From an uncultured Eubacterium sp. (GTDB lineage Bacteria; Bacillota; Clostridia; Lachnospirales; Lachnospiraceae), in contig CAJUDA010000010.1 of the NCBI GenBank assembly GCA_910584875.1, positions 1 to 64,000 on the forward strand: 64,000 nt of DNA, read 5' to 3'. A program made the translations under genes and the position numbers. The stretch's first letter is position 1. Every line of letters starts with the position of its first letter. Below are positions 16,422-24,843 of the stretch, in pieces. A model generated the notes under the pieces. The model made no database searches and was not told the DNA's origin. It saw nothing but the letters and a program-made list of their open reading frames with translations.

Positions 16422-17756
16422 ATGATGGAATATTTGACAGGTAAGACAGAGAAGGATACGCGGGAAATATCGGAGATCCTGGCGGAAGAACAGGACGGGC
16501 AGGAAATCTGTATCCATGGAGCCATCCACAAGATCCGTGATATGGGTGAAGTGGCATTTATCATCTTGCGTAAACGCGAGGGGCTCGTGCAGACTGTTTA
16601 CGAGGAAGGGCAGACGAATATACCGCTGAAAGAGCTGACTGAGGAAATGACGGTAGAGGTAACGGGAATGGTGGCGGCAGAAGAGAGGGCGCCGCATGGG
16701 TTTGAACTGCGGCTGCGCACAGTGAAGATCCTCTCCCGCCCGGCGGAGACAATGCCGGTTGCCATCAATAAGTGGAAGATGAATGCTTCGCTGGAGACGA
16801 GGCTTGATCTGCGGCCCCTCACGCTGAGGAATGTACGGGAGCGTGCCAGATTCCGTATCCAGGAAGGGATCGTGAGGGGATTCCGGGAATATCTCCGAGA
16901 TCAGGGCTTTACAGAGATCCATTCCCCGAAGATTGGAGCCAGAGGAGCGGAAGGCGGGGCGAACCTGTTCCGCCTGGAGTATTTTCATAAACATGCGGTG
17001 CTGGCGCAGAGCCCCCAGTTTTATAAACAGATGATGGTGGGAGTCTTTGACCGGGTCTTTGAGACGGCTCCGGTGTTCCGTGCCGAGAAGCACAATACAA
17101 AACGGCATCTGAATGAATACACCTCTCTGGATTTTGAGATGGGTTACATCGACAGTTTCCGGGATATCATGGAGATGGAGACAGGATTTCTCCAGTATAC
17201 GATGCAGCTGCTGGAGAAGGACTATGGGAAAGAACTGCAGATCCTGGATGTGACGCTGCCAAAAGTCGATCAGATCCCGCAGGTCCGCTTTGACAGGGCG
17301 AAGGAGCTTGTGGCGGAGAAATATCACCGGAAGATCCGCAACCCGTACGATCTGGAGCCGGAAGAAGAGGCACTGATCGGACAGTATTTCAAAGAAGAGC
17401 TGGATGCTGATTTCGTATTTGTCACACATTATCCCTCGAAAAAACGCCCGTTTTATGCGATGGATGACCCGGAGGATGAGACGTTTACGCTGAGCTTTGA
17501 TCTGTTATTCCAGGGACTGGAGGTCACCACAGGGGGGCAGAGGATCCACGAATATCAGATGCTGGTGGATAAACTCGCAGACCGGGGGATGACCGATGAG
17601 GGGATGGAACAGTATATGATGGTCTTCCGTCACGGCATGCCGCCCCACGGAGGACTCGGCATTGGACTGGAGCGCCTGACGATGAAACTGCTGGGAGAGG
17701 ACAACGTAAGAGAGGCGACGTTGTTCCCAAGAGACGTAAACCGTCTGGAGCCATAG
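16422..17756 (+). CDS. aspS: Archaeal-type aspartyl-tRNA synthetase, probably non-discriminating
   Basis: A 444-residue class II synthetase of the archaeal/eukaryotic AspRS type. It lacks the large insertion domain of the roughly 590-residue bacterial AspRS. An OB-fold anticodon-binding domain (about 25-115) is followed by the catalytic core with GARGAEGGANLF, AQSPQFYKQ, motif 2 (FRAEKHNTKRHLNEYTSLDF) and motif 3 (GGLGIGLERLTMKLLG). Position at the head of gatCAB, under one T-box, argues that it loads Asp onto tRNA-Asn (and possibly tRNA-Asp) for amidation to Asn-tRNA-Asn. That specificity is inferred from context. A standard bacterial AspRS may exist elsewhere in the genome. Confidence 0.92.
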   Translation: MMEYLTGKTEKDTREISEILAEEQDGQEICIHGAIHKIRDMGEVAFIILRKREGLVQTVYEEGQTNIPLKELTEEMTVEVTGMVAAEERAPHGFELRLRTVKILSRPAETMPVAINKWKMNASLETRLDLRPLTLRNVRERARFRIQEGIVRGFREYLRDQGFTEIHSPKIGARGAEGGANLFRLEYFHKHAVLAQSPQFYKQMMVGVFDRVFETAPVFRAEKHNTKRHLNEYTSLDFEMGYIDSFRDIMEMETGFLQYTMQLLEKDYGKELQILDVTLPKVDQIPQVRFDRAKELVAEKYHRKIRNPYDLEPEEEALIGQYFKEELDADFVFVTHYPSKKRPFYAMDDPEDETFTLSFDLLFQGLEVTTGGQRIHEYQMLVDKLADRGMTDEGMEQYMMVFRHGMPPHGGLGIGLERLTMKLLGEDNVREATLFPRDVNRLEP

Positions 17757-17770
17757 AAATGGAGGATAGT

Positions 17771-18073
17771 GTGAAAAGTATGAAAAATATAATATCAGAT
17801 GAAACAATCGAATATGTAGGAATTCTGGCGAAGCTTGACCTGTCGGAGGAAGAGAAGGAGCAGGCAAAGAAGGATATGGGAAATATGCTGGATTACATTG
17901 ATCAATTAAATGAACTGGATACAGAGGGAGTGGAACCAATGTCCCATGTATTTTCCCTCCACAATGTATTCCGCAGTGACGAGGTGGCAAACGGTGATGA
18001 CAGGGAAAATATGCTCCGGAACGCGCCACAGAAAAAAGAGGGCACTTATATGGTGCCGAAGACATTTGATTAG
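17771..18073 (+). CDS. gatC: Glu/Asp-tRNA amidotransferase subunit C
   Basis: A 100-residue GatC, the small belt subunit that stabilises the GatA-GatB complex. EYVGILAKLDLSEEEKEQ, NMLDYIDQLNELDTEGVEP, the HVFSLHNVFRSDE segment and a C-terminal NAPQKKEGTYMVPKTFD are all standard. An ATG at 17759 is in frame, but it contains the likely ribosome site GGAGG (17761-17765), so GTG 17771 is preferred (ATG 17780 is an alternative). It lies in tight order behind aspS and before gatA. Confidence 0.93.
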   Translation: MKSMKNIISDETIEYVGILAKLDLSEEEKEQAKKDMGNMLDYIDQLNELDTEGVEPMSHVFSLHNVFRSDEVANGDDRENMLRNAPQKKEGTYMVPKTFD

Positions 18074-18089
18074 GAAGGGGGCGGACGTC

Positions 18090-19538
18090 ATGAGTTTAAT
18101 GAGTCTCACTGCTGTGGAACTGGGCAGAAAGATCAGAGCCGGCGAGGTGACAGCGACAGAGGCGGCGCAGGAAGCGCTGGCTCAGATCCGGGAAAAGGAA
18201 GACAGCATCCACAGCTTTGTCACCGTCCGGGAGGAAGATCAGATTCTGGCGGATGCAGCCCGGGTGCAGAAGCAGATCAAAGAGGGGACGCTTTCCGGCC
18301 CCCTTGCCGGGGTACCGGCGGCGCTGAAAGATAACCTTTGTACGGAAGGCATTCTTACGACCTGCAGTTCAAAGATGCTTGCCGGGTTTCAGCCGACGTA
18401 TACGGCGGAAGCGGTCCGCAATCTGGAGCAGGCGGGCGTCGTGGTGATCGGTAAGACAAACATGGATGAGTTTGCCATGGGGAGTACGACAGAGACATCC
18501 GCATATGGTGTGACAAGAAATCCACACAATACAGAACATGTGCCGGGGGGCTCCTCCGGTGGTTCCTGTGCCGCAGTGGCGGCGGGTGAATGTTCCTTTG
18601 CACTAGGCTCCGATACCGGCGGTTCCATCCGCCAGCCCAGTTCTTTCTGCGGCGTTGCGGGGATGAAGCCCACCTATGGCACGGTGTCCCGTTATGGACT
18701 GATCGCCTATGGCTCGTCGCTGGACCAGATCGGGCCCATCGGCAGAGATGTGACAGACTGCGCCACGATACTGGAGACGATCGCTTCCTATGATAAAAAG
18801 GACAGTACCAGTATCCCGAGGGAGGATACGGATTTTACCTCTGCCCTGGTGGAAGATGTCAGAGGGATGCGCATCGGCATCCCAAAGGACTACTTTGGTG
18901 AGGGACTCGACAGTGAGGTGGCAGAAGCGGTACTCACAGCGGCAAAGGAGCTCGAGAAGAAAGGGGCGGTGCTGGAAGAATTTGATCTGAGCCTTGTAGA
19001 ATATGCCATCCCCGCCTATTATGTCATTGCCTGTGCCGAAGCGAGCTCCAACCTGTCCCGGTTTGACGGAGTGAAATATGGGTATCGGGCCGAAAAATAT
19101 GAAGGTCTTCATGATATGTATAAGAAAACCCGTTCTGAGGGATTTGGCACGGAGGTAAAGAGGAGGATCATGCTGGGCTCTTTTGTCCTCAGCAGCGGTT
19201 ATTATGACGCCTATTACCTGAAAGCCCTGCGCACCAAGGCGCTGATCAAACAGGCATTTGACCGGGCATTTGGTACTTACGATGTGATCCTTTCTCCGGC
19301 GGCGCCGACGACAGCGCCAAAGATCGGCGAGAGTCTCGGTAATCCGATCCAGATGTATCTGGGAGATATCTATACGATCTCCGTGAATCTGGCGGGACTT
19401 CCGGGCATCACAGTCCCATGCGGCGCAGACCATGCCGGACTGCCGGTCGGGCTGCAGCTGATCGGGGACTGTTTCCAGGAAAAAAATCTGATCCGGGCGG
19501 CTTATACCTATGAAAGAGAGAGGGGGCGGAGCAAATGA
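18090..19538 (+). CDS. gatA: Glu/Asp-tRNA amidotransferase subunit A
   Basis: A 482-residue amidase-family subunit that frees ammonia from glutamine. The Ser-cisSer-Lys amidase centre is visible: Lys in LKDNLCTEG, the Gly/Ser loop PGGSSGGSCAAVAAGE, and the nucleophile region GSDTGGSIRQPSSFCGVAGMKPTYG. Length is normal. The open frame extends upstream to 17910 across gatC, but AGGAAGGGGG just before ATG 18090 and homology at MSLMSLTAVELG fix the start. The stop overlaps gatB by four bases. Confidence 0.96.
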   Translation: MSLMSLTAVELGRKIRAGEVTATEAAQEALAQIREKEDSIHSFVTVREEDQILADAARVQKQIKEGTLSGPLAGVPAALKDNLCTEGILTTCSSKMLAGFQPTYTAEAVRNLEQAGVVVIGKTNMDEFAMGSTTETSAYGVTRNPHNTEHVPGGSSGGSCAAVAAGECSFALGSDTGGSIRQPSSFCGVAGMKPTYGTVSRYGLIAYGSSLDQIGPIGRDVTDCATILETIASYDKKDSTSIPREDTDFTSALVEDVRGMRIGIPKDYFGEGLDSEVAEAVLTAAKELEKKGAVLEEFDLSLVEYAIPAYYVIACAEASSNLSRFDGVKYGYRAEKYEGLHDMYKKTRSEGFGTEVKRRIMLGSFVLSSGYYDAYYLKALRTKALIKQAFDRAFGTYDVILSPAAPTTAPKIGESLGNPIQMYLGDIYTISVNLAGLPGITVPCGADHAGLPVGLQLIGDCFQEKNLIRAAYTYERERGRSK

Positions 19539-20968
19539 AGAAGCAGTACGAAACGGTGATCGGACTGGAGGTTCATGTTGAGCTGGCGACGAAGACCAAA
19601 ATATTCTGCGGCTGTTCCACCGCGTTTGGAGGAGCGCCCAACACTCATACCTGTCCGGTCTGTACCGGTATGCCGGGCAGCCTCCCTGTCCTGAATAAGC
19701 AGGTGGTGGAATATGCCATGGCAGTGGGGCTTGCCCTGAACTGTGACATCAACCAGTATTGTAAATTTGACCGCAAAAATTATTTTTACCCGGATAATCC
19801 GCAGAATTACCAGATCTCACAGCTGTATCTGCCCATCTGTATCAACGGAGGCGTGGAGATTGAGACGGCGGCGGGCAGAAAGAAGATCGGCATCCACGAG
19901 ATCCATATGGAAGAAGACGCCGGGAAACTGGTGCATGACGAGTGGGAGGACTGTTCTCTTGTAGACTATAACCGTTCGGGAGTACCGTTGATCGAGATCG
20001 TATCTGAGCCGGATATGCGCAGTGCCGAAGAGGTCATCGCCTATCTGGAAAAGCTGCGTACCACGATCCAGTATCTGGGCGCTTCCGACTGCAAGCTGAA
20101 TGAGGGATCCATGCGCGCGGATGTGAACCTGTCTGTCCGGGAGGTGGGCGCCAGTGAATACGGGACCCGCACGGAGATGAAAAACCTCAATTCCTTTAAG
20201 GCGATCGCCCGGGTCATTGAGAATGAGAGGGAACGCCAGATCGAGATTCTGGAGGACGGCGGCGAAGTGATCCAGGAGACGAGACGGTGGGATGATAACA
20301 AAGAATATTCCTATGCCATGCGTTCCAAGGAAGATGCCCAGGATTACCGTTATTTCCCGGATCCAGACCTGACCCCGGTGGTGATCGGTGATGAGTGGAT
20401 CCAGAAAATCCGGGATGATCAGCCGGAATTTCAGGAGGAGAAGGCGGAGCGGTATAAGAAGGAGTTTGGCATTCCCGAATACGATATTTCCATTATTACA
20501 GCCAGTAAGAGGATGGCGGATCTGTTTGAGGACACGGTGGCGCTCTGCCACAATCCGAAAAAGGTGTCAAACTGGCTGATGGGGGAGACAATGCGACTGC
20601 TCAAGGAAAAGGAGATGGACCCCGAAGACCTGACGGTCCGGCCGGAAAATCTGGCACAGCTGATCGGGCTGACGGAGGCAGGAACGATCAATTCGACGGT
20701 GGCAAAAGAAATTTTTGAGAAAATTTTTGAAGAAGATATTGACGTGGAGAAGTTTGTAGAGGATAATGGACTTGGGACTGTGAGCGATGAGGGGGCTCTG
20801 CGTGATATCATCGGAAAGGTGCTGGAAGAAAATCCCCAGTCTGTGGCTGATTACCGGGCAGGGAAGAAAAAGGCGATCGGTTTTCTGGTGGGTCAGACTA
20901 TGAAGGCAATGCAGGGCAAGGCAGATCCCGGTATGGTGAATCAAATTTTACAGGAGCTGCTGGGGTAG
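19535..20968 (+). CDS. gatB: Glu/Asp-tRNA amidotransferase subunit B
   Basis: A 477-residue GatB, which phosphorylates the misacylated Asp/Glu-tRNA and completes amidation. GLEVHVELATKTKIFCGC with CPVCTGMPGSLPVLN carries the zinc-type cysteines. KNYFYPDNPQNYQISQ, HMEEDAGKL and DYNRSGVPLIEIVSEPD are family signatures, and the C-terminal YqeY-like tail ends in KADPGMVNQILQELLG. It is the last gene of the aspS-gatCAB set. Confidence 0.96.
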   Translation: MKKQYETVIGLEVHVELATKTKIFCGCSTAFGGAPNTHTCPVCTGMPGSLPVLNKQVVEYAMAVGLALNCDINQYCKFDRKNYFYPDNPQNYQISQLYLPICINGGVEIETAAGRKKIGIHEIHMEEDAGKLVHDEWEDCSLVDYNRSGVPLIEIVSEPDMRSAEEVIAYLEKLRTTIQYLGASDCKLNEGSMRADVNLSVREVGASEYGTRTEMKNLNSFKAIARVIENERERQIEILEDGGEVIQETRRWDDNKEYSYAMRSKEDAQDYRYFPDPDLTPVVIGDEWIQKIRDDQPEFQEEKAERYKKEFGIPEYDISIITASKRMADLFEDTVALCHNPKKVSNWLMGETMRLLKEKEMDPEDLTVRPENLAQLIGLTEAGTINSTVAKEIFEKIFEEDIDVEKFVEDNGLGTVSDEGALRDIIGKVLEENPQSVADYRAGKKKAIGFLVGQTMKAMQGKADPGMVNQILQELLG

Positions 20969-21019
20969 CATATTTTTGTGCGGGGACAGCAGCGCCGGAA
21001 GGAAAGAGAGGGGCTGCAT

Positions 21020-21361
21020 ATGATAGAGATGAGAAGAGAGAAGCGCTGGCCGGCGCAGCTGCATTTGGAAATTTCCTCCCTTTTTAAACAGGATAATGTA
21101 AAGGTGGAAAATATCAATGCACCGATCGAGGTGATCGATGTATCCAAGGCAGGGATTGGTTTCAAGACAGAGAGCATTCTGCCGATCGGGTACTATTTCA
21201 ATGCCAGGCTGGAACTGGGGGGAGACAGTGCGCTGAATTGTGTTGTGCGGATTCTCCGGCAGCAGGATAAGGGCGATTATTTTATCTATGGATGTGAGAT
21301 CGTAGGAGCAGCGGCAATCATGGATTATGTTGTCAATGATTATGCGGCTACCCTGCAATAA
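21020..21361 (+). CDS. PilZ-domain protein (cyclic-di-GMP binding)
   Basis: A 113-residue stand-alone PilZ domain. Both ligand motifs are visible: RREKR near residues 5-9 (RxxxR) and DVSKAGIGF near 38-46 (D/NxSxxG). The rest is a six-stranded barrel ending in VVRILRQQDKGDYFIYGCEIVG. It would report cyclic-di-GMP levels to an unknown partner. ATG 21020 is preferred over an upstream in-frame ATG at 20978 because GAGAGGGG lies just before it. It is 51 bases after gatB and has its own terminator downstream. Confidence 0.85.
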   Translation: MIEMRREKRWPAQLHLEISSLFKQDNVKVENINAPIEVIDVSKAGIGFKTESILPIGYYFNARLELGGDSALNCVVRILRQQDKGDYFIYGCEIVGAAAIMDYVVNDYAATLQ

Positions 21362-21370
21362 GGAAAAAAC

Positions 21371-21415
21371 AGGGCAATCCAGACTGAGGAAGAGGTAGTC
21401 TGGACTGCCTTTTGT
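21371..21415 (+). terminator. Rho-independent terminator after the PilZ gene
   Basis: GCAATCCAGACT (21374-21385) pairs with AGTCTGGACTGC (21397-21408) with one mismatch, followed by CTTTTGTT. An A-rich run precedes it. Confidence 0.75.
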
Positions 21416-21434
21416 TATGGAAAGGGAGGTTAGT

Positions 21435-23318
21435 ATGCAGGCTGAGATTACATGGCTGGACGACCCGGAGGTGTTCCGGGTAAATCAGATGCCGGCGCAC
21501 AGCGATCATTTGTTTTATGCAGATGAGGAAGAATGCCGGCGGGGGGAGAGTTCGCTGTATCAGTCCCTGAATGGTATGTGGCAGTTTTGCTATTCGGAAA
21601 ATGCCAGCGGGAGACCGAAGGATTTTTACAGGGAAGATTTTGATGCGGGAAGCTTTGATGAGATCCGGGTGCCGGGGCATATCGAGCTGGCAGGGTATGA
21701 TAAGATCCAGTACATCAATGTGATGTATCCCTGGGAGGGACAGGATTACCGGAGACCCGCAGGGACTCCTTCGGCAGAGGGGCAGAGAAAGGATCTTTTC
21801 AGCGGAGCTGTGTACAATCCGGTGGGATCGTACCGGAGGACATTTGATCTGCCGGAAGCGATGAAGGGTAAGAGAATCTCTCTTTTTTTTGAGGGAGTGG
21901 AGCAGGCGGTCTATGTGTGGCTGAACGGGATTTTCATCGGCTATGCGGAGGACAGTTTTACCCCTTCGGAATTTGATCTGACGGAGGTAGTGCGGGATAC
22001 AGGAAACATTCTTGCCGTGGAAGTACATAAGCGAAGTACGGCGGCATTTCTGGAGGATCAGGACTTTTTCCGGTTTTTTGGGATTTTCCGTAATGTTTCC
22101 CTGATCGCCAGACCAAAGCTTCATTTGGAAGACATCTGGATCCGTCCGCTGTATGAGCCGGAGGATGGAACCGGTGAACTCCGGCTCCGTATGAAATTTT
22201 CAGGAGACACGCCGGGGGGCAGGGCAGAGGTTACGGTGAGTGGTGCCGGGGAACAGGTCCTGTCAGAAGCGGTTTCCGTGCAGGATGCGGCGGAAGCGGT
22301 GTGGAAGATGCCGGGGACAGTGAAGCCGTGGGACAATCACCAGCCTTTTCTGTATCAGATGGAACTGCGTCTGTATGACAGAGAGGGGACGCTGACAGAG
22401 GTGGTGCCTTATGAATTTGGCTTCCGTAAGATCGAACTGCGGGATAAGGTGATCTGCCTCAACGGCAAAAGAGTGATCTTCTGCGGGGTGAACCGCCACG
22501 AGTGGAGCGCGGAGTCGGGACGCTGTATCGGCAGGGAAGAGATGGAATGGGATATGGCGTGCATGAAACACAATGAGATCAATGCCGTCCGCACCTGTCA
22601 CTACCCGGATCAGATCCCGTGGTATGGTATGTGTGACAGAAACGGGATCTACATGATCGCAGAGACCAATCTTGAGACCCACGGCTCTTGGCAGAAATGG
22701 GGAAATATGGATGTCTCATGGAATCTGCCGGGCAGTTTTCCGGCGTGGAAGGAAGTGACTCTTGACCGTGCACGGAGTAATTTTGAAGTATTTAAAAATC
22801 ATACCGCGGTTCTGATGTGGTCGCTGGGCAATGAATCCTATGTGGGAGATGTGCTGGAGGAGATGAACCGCCTTTATAAAGAATGGGATCCCGACCGTCT
22901 TGTGCATTATGAAAGCGTGATCTACAACCGTGATTATGAGGATACGGTTTCGGATATCGAGTGCAGGATGTATGCGCCGCCGGAGGCAGTCCGGGCGTAT
23001 CTGGACAAAGACCCGAAGAAGCCGTTTGTCCTCAGCGAATTTATGCACTGCATGGGAAACTCTGTGGGAGGACTGGTATCCTATATGGATCTGCTGGATG
23101 AGCATGAGATGTACCAGGGGGGATTTATATGGGATTTCATCGACCAGGCACTGTTTGTCACAGACGAGGTGACAGGGAAGAAAGTCCTGCGTTATGGTGC
23201 AGATTTTGATGAGCGGCCGGCAGATTATGAGTTTTCCGGGGACGGCATCGTCTTTGCCGACCGGCGGGAAAAACCGGCAGTACAGGAGGTGAGATATTTA
23301 TATGGAAAATACCGCTGA
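21435..23318 (+). CDS. lacL: Beta-galactosidase large subunit (GH2)
   Basis: A 627-residue glycoside hydrolase family 2 protein matching the large subunit of heterodimeric LacLM enzymes. It carries the sugar-binding, Ig-like and TIM-barrel domains. The acid/base Glu is in WSLGNES and the nucleophile Glu in FVLSEFMHCMGNS. The protein stops at VRYLYGKYR, where one-chain LacZ continues. AAAGGGAGG before ATG 21435 fixes the start over an in-frame ATG at 21417. The small subunit gene overlaps by 17 bases. It should cleave lactose or other beta-galactosides. No transporter or lac regulator is next to it. Confidence 0.93.
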   Translation: MQAEITWLDDPEVFRVNQMPAHSDHLFYADEEECRRGESSLYQSLNGMWQFCYSENASGRPKDFYREDFDAGSFDEIRVPGHIELAGYDKIQYINVMYPWEGQDYRRPAGTPSAEGQRKDLFSGAVYNPVGSYRRTFDLPEAMKGKRISLFFEGVEQAVYVWLNGIFIGYAEDSFTPSEFDLTEVVRDTGNILAVEVHKRSTAAFLEDQDFFRFFGIFRNVSLIARPKLHLEDIWIRPLYEPEDGTGELRLRMKFSGDTPGGRAEVTVSGAGEQVLSEAVSVQDAAEAVWKMPGTVKPWDNHQPFLYQMELRLYDREGTLTEVVPYEFGFRKIELRDKVICLNGKRVIFCGVNRHEWSAESGRCIGREEMEWDMACMKHNEINAVRTCHYPDQIPWYGMCDRNGIYMIAETNLETHGSWQKWGNMDVSWNLPGSFPAWKEVTLDRARSNFEVFKNHTAVLMWSLGNESYVGDVLEEMNRLYKEWDPDRLVHYESVIYNRDYEDTVSDIECRMYAPPEAVRAYLDKDPKKPFVLSEFMHCMGNSVGGLVSYMDLLDEHEMYQGGFIWDFIDQALFVTDEVTGKKVLRYGADFDERPADYEFSGDGIVFADRREKPAVQEVRYLYGKYR

Positions 23319-24261
23319 AAAACTGCAGATTATCTTTGGGGATGCCACACTGGGAGTGAAAGGAGAGGATTTCCGTTATATCTTTTCATATGCCACGGGA
23401 GGGCTGGAGTCTCTGCATGTGGGAGGAAAGGAATGGCTGTACCGGACGCCGAAACCTACATTCTGGCGTGCGGTGACAGACAACGACAGGGGAAACGGTT
23501 TTCCGCTGCGCTCTGGTATGTGGCTGTCCGCTGATCTGTTTATCCACACGGTAAAAAGACAGGTTTCGATTGATGGAAAGCAGATTCCGCTGCCGATCGC
23601 ACCGGAGAACAACCAGTACGGTCAGGACTGTTTTGCCAGAGAGGCGGCGGTGACGTTTGTCTATGAGACCATTACCGTCCCGAGTACGATCGTTACCGTG
23701 GTTTACCGGGTGGATGCCTGGGGCAGGATACAGTGTGATGTCCACTACCAGGGAAGACCGGGACTGCCGGAGCTGCCTGTATTTGGCATGAGGTTTGTCA
23801 TGCCGACGGCGGCAGAGAGATACCGTTACAAGGGACTTTCCGGTGAAACATACCCGGACCGCAGGGAAGGAGGCAGGGAAGGAATTTATGAAGTTCAGGG
23901 TCTCCCGGTGACGCCATACCTTGTGCCGCAGGAGTGCGGGATGCATGTGGAGACGGAGTGGCTGGAGGTTTTCCGCAGGACAGAACTGGACAACCGCAGC
24001 AAAGAATGGAAAGAAACCGGGCTCCGGTTTGCCATGACAGACAGGACATTTTCTTTTTCCTGTCTTCCCTATACGGCAGAGGAACTGGAAAATGCCACCC
24101 ACCAGGAGGAGCTGCCGCCGGCGCGTCGGACGGTACTCTGCATATTAGGAGCAGTCAGAGGCGTGGGAGGGATCGACAGCTGGGGGGCGGATGTAGAGCC
24201 GGCTTACCGGATCAGCGGGGAAACCGATATCCGTTACTCATTTACGATTGAAAAATGTTAA
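23302..24261 (+). CDS. lacM: Beta-galactosidase small subunit
   Basis: A 319-residue protein equal to the C-terminal beta-sandwich (Bgal_small_N) of LacZ, here a separate chain. PTFWRAVTDNDRGNGFP is the conserved loop that contributes to the active site, and QECGMHVETEWLEV is also characteristic. It starts inside the end of lacL with GAGGTGAG as ribosome site, which favours coupled, equimolar translation. Both subunits are needed for activity in characterised LacLM enzymes. Confidence 0.93.
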   Translation: MENTAEKLQIIFGDATLGVKGEDFRYIFSYATGGLESLHVGGKEWLYRTPKPTFWRAVTDNDRGNGFPLRSGMWLSADLFIHTVKRQVSIDGKQIPLPIAPENNQYGQDCFAREAAVTFVYETITVPSTIVTVVYRVDAWGRIQCDVHYQGRPGLPELPVFGMRFVMPTAAERYRYKGLSGETYPDRREGGREGIYEVQGLPVTPYLVPQECGMHVETEWLEVFRRTELDNRSKEWKETGLRFAMTDRTFSFSCLPYTAEELENATHQEELPPARRTVLCILGAVRGVGGIDSWGADVEPAYRISGETDIRYSFTIEKC

Positions 24262-24278
24262 GAATGGAGGAAAATTTT

Positions 24279-24818
24279 ATGGAAAAGAAAGATCACAGAA
24301 ATCTGGAATCTTATGTGAGAAGCATTCCGGATTTCCCGGAAGAAGGCATCATTTTTCGTGATATCACTACCGTCCTGCAGGATGCAGAGGGGCTGAAGAT
24401 GGCGATCGATGCCATGCTGGAAGAACTGGAAGGTGTGGATTTTGATGTAGTTGTAGGAACAGAGTCGAGGGGATTTATTTTCGGTGTACCCATCGCCTAT
24501 GCGCTTGGGAAACCTTTTATACCATGTCGTAAAAAGGGAAAACTTCCCTGTGAGACTGTGACGGCAGAATATGCGCTTGAGTATGGGACGGCTGCCATCG
24601 AGCTTCACAGGGATTCTATTAAGGAAGGACAGAAGGTTGTGCTGGTTGATGATCTTATTGCTACGGGAGGAACCATTGAGGCGTGCGCCGGACTGGTAGA
24701 ACAGCTGGGCGGCAAAGTGGAGAAGATTATTTTTCTGATGGAACTCGCCGGACTCAAAGGGCGGGAGAGACTGAAAAATTATGATGTGGCGTCGATCATT
24801 ACCTATGATGGGAAATAG
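24279..24818 (+). CDS. apt: Adenine phosphoribosyltransferase
   Basis: A 179-residue type I phosphoribosyltransferase that turns adenine and PRPP into AMP. RSIPDFPEEGIIFRDITTVLQD, the GTESRGFIFGVPIAYALG loop and the PRPP-binding VVLVDDLIATGGT are all present. GGAGG before ATG 24279 fixes the start over a small upstream extension. It lies 25 bases before a purine permease, so uptake and salvage are coexpressed. Confidence 0.96.
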   Translation: MEKKDHRNLESYVRSIPDFPEEGIIFRDITTVLQDAEGLKMAIDAMLEELEGVDFDVVVGTESRGFIFGVPIAYALGKPFIPCRKKGKLPCETVTAEYALEYGTAAIELHRDSIKEGQKVVLVDDLIATGGTIEACAGLVEQLGGKVEKIIFLMELAGLKGRERLKNYDVASIITYDGK

Positions 24819-24843
24819 AAACCAAAGAATGGAGAGGAGAATT

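Noticed and set aside
24262..24278. Purine riboswitch before apt and the permease.
   Set aside because: The gap after lacM is only 17 bases and no aptamer sequence is present.
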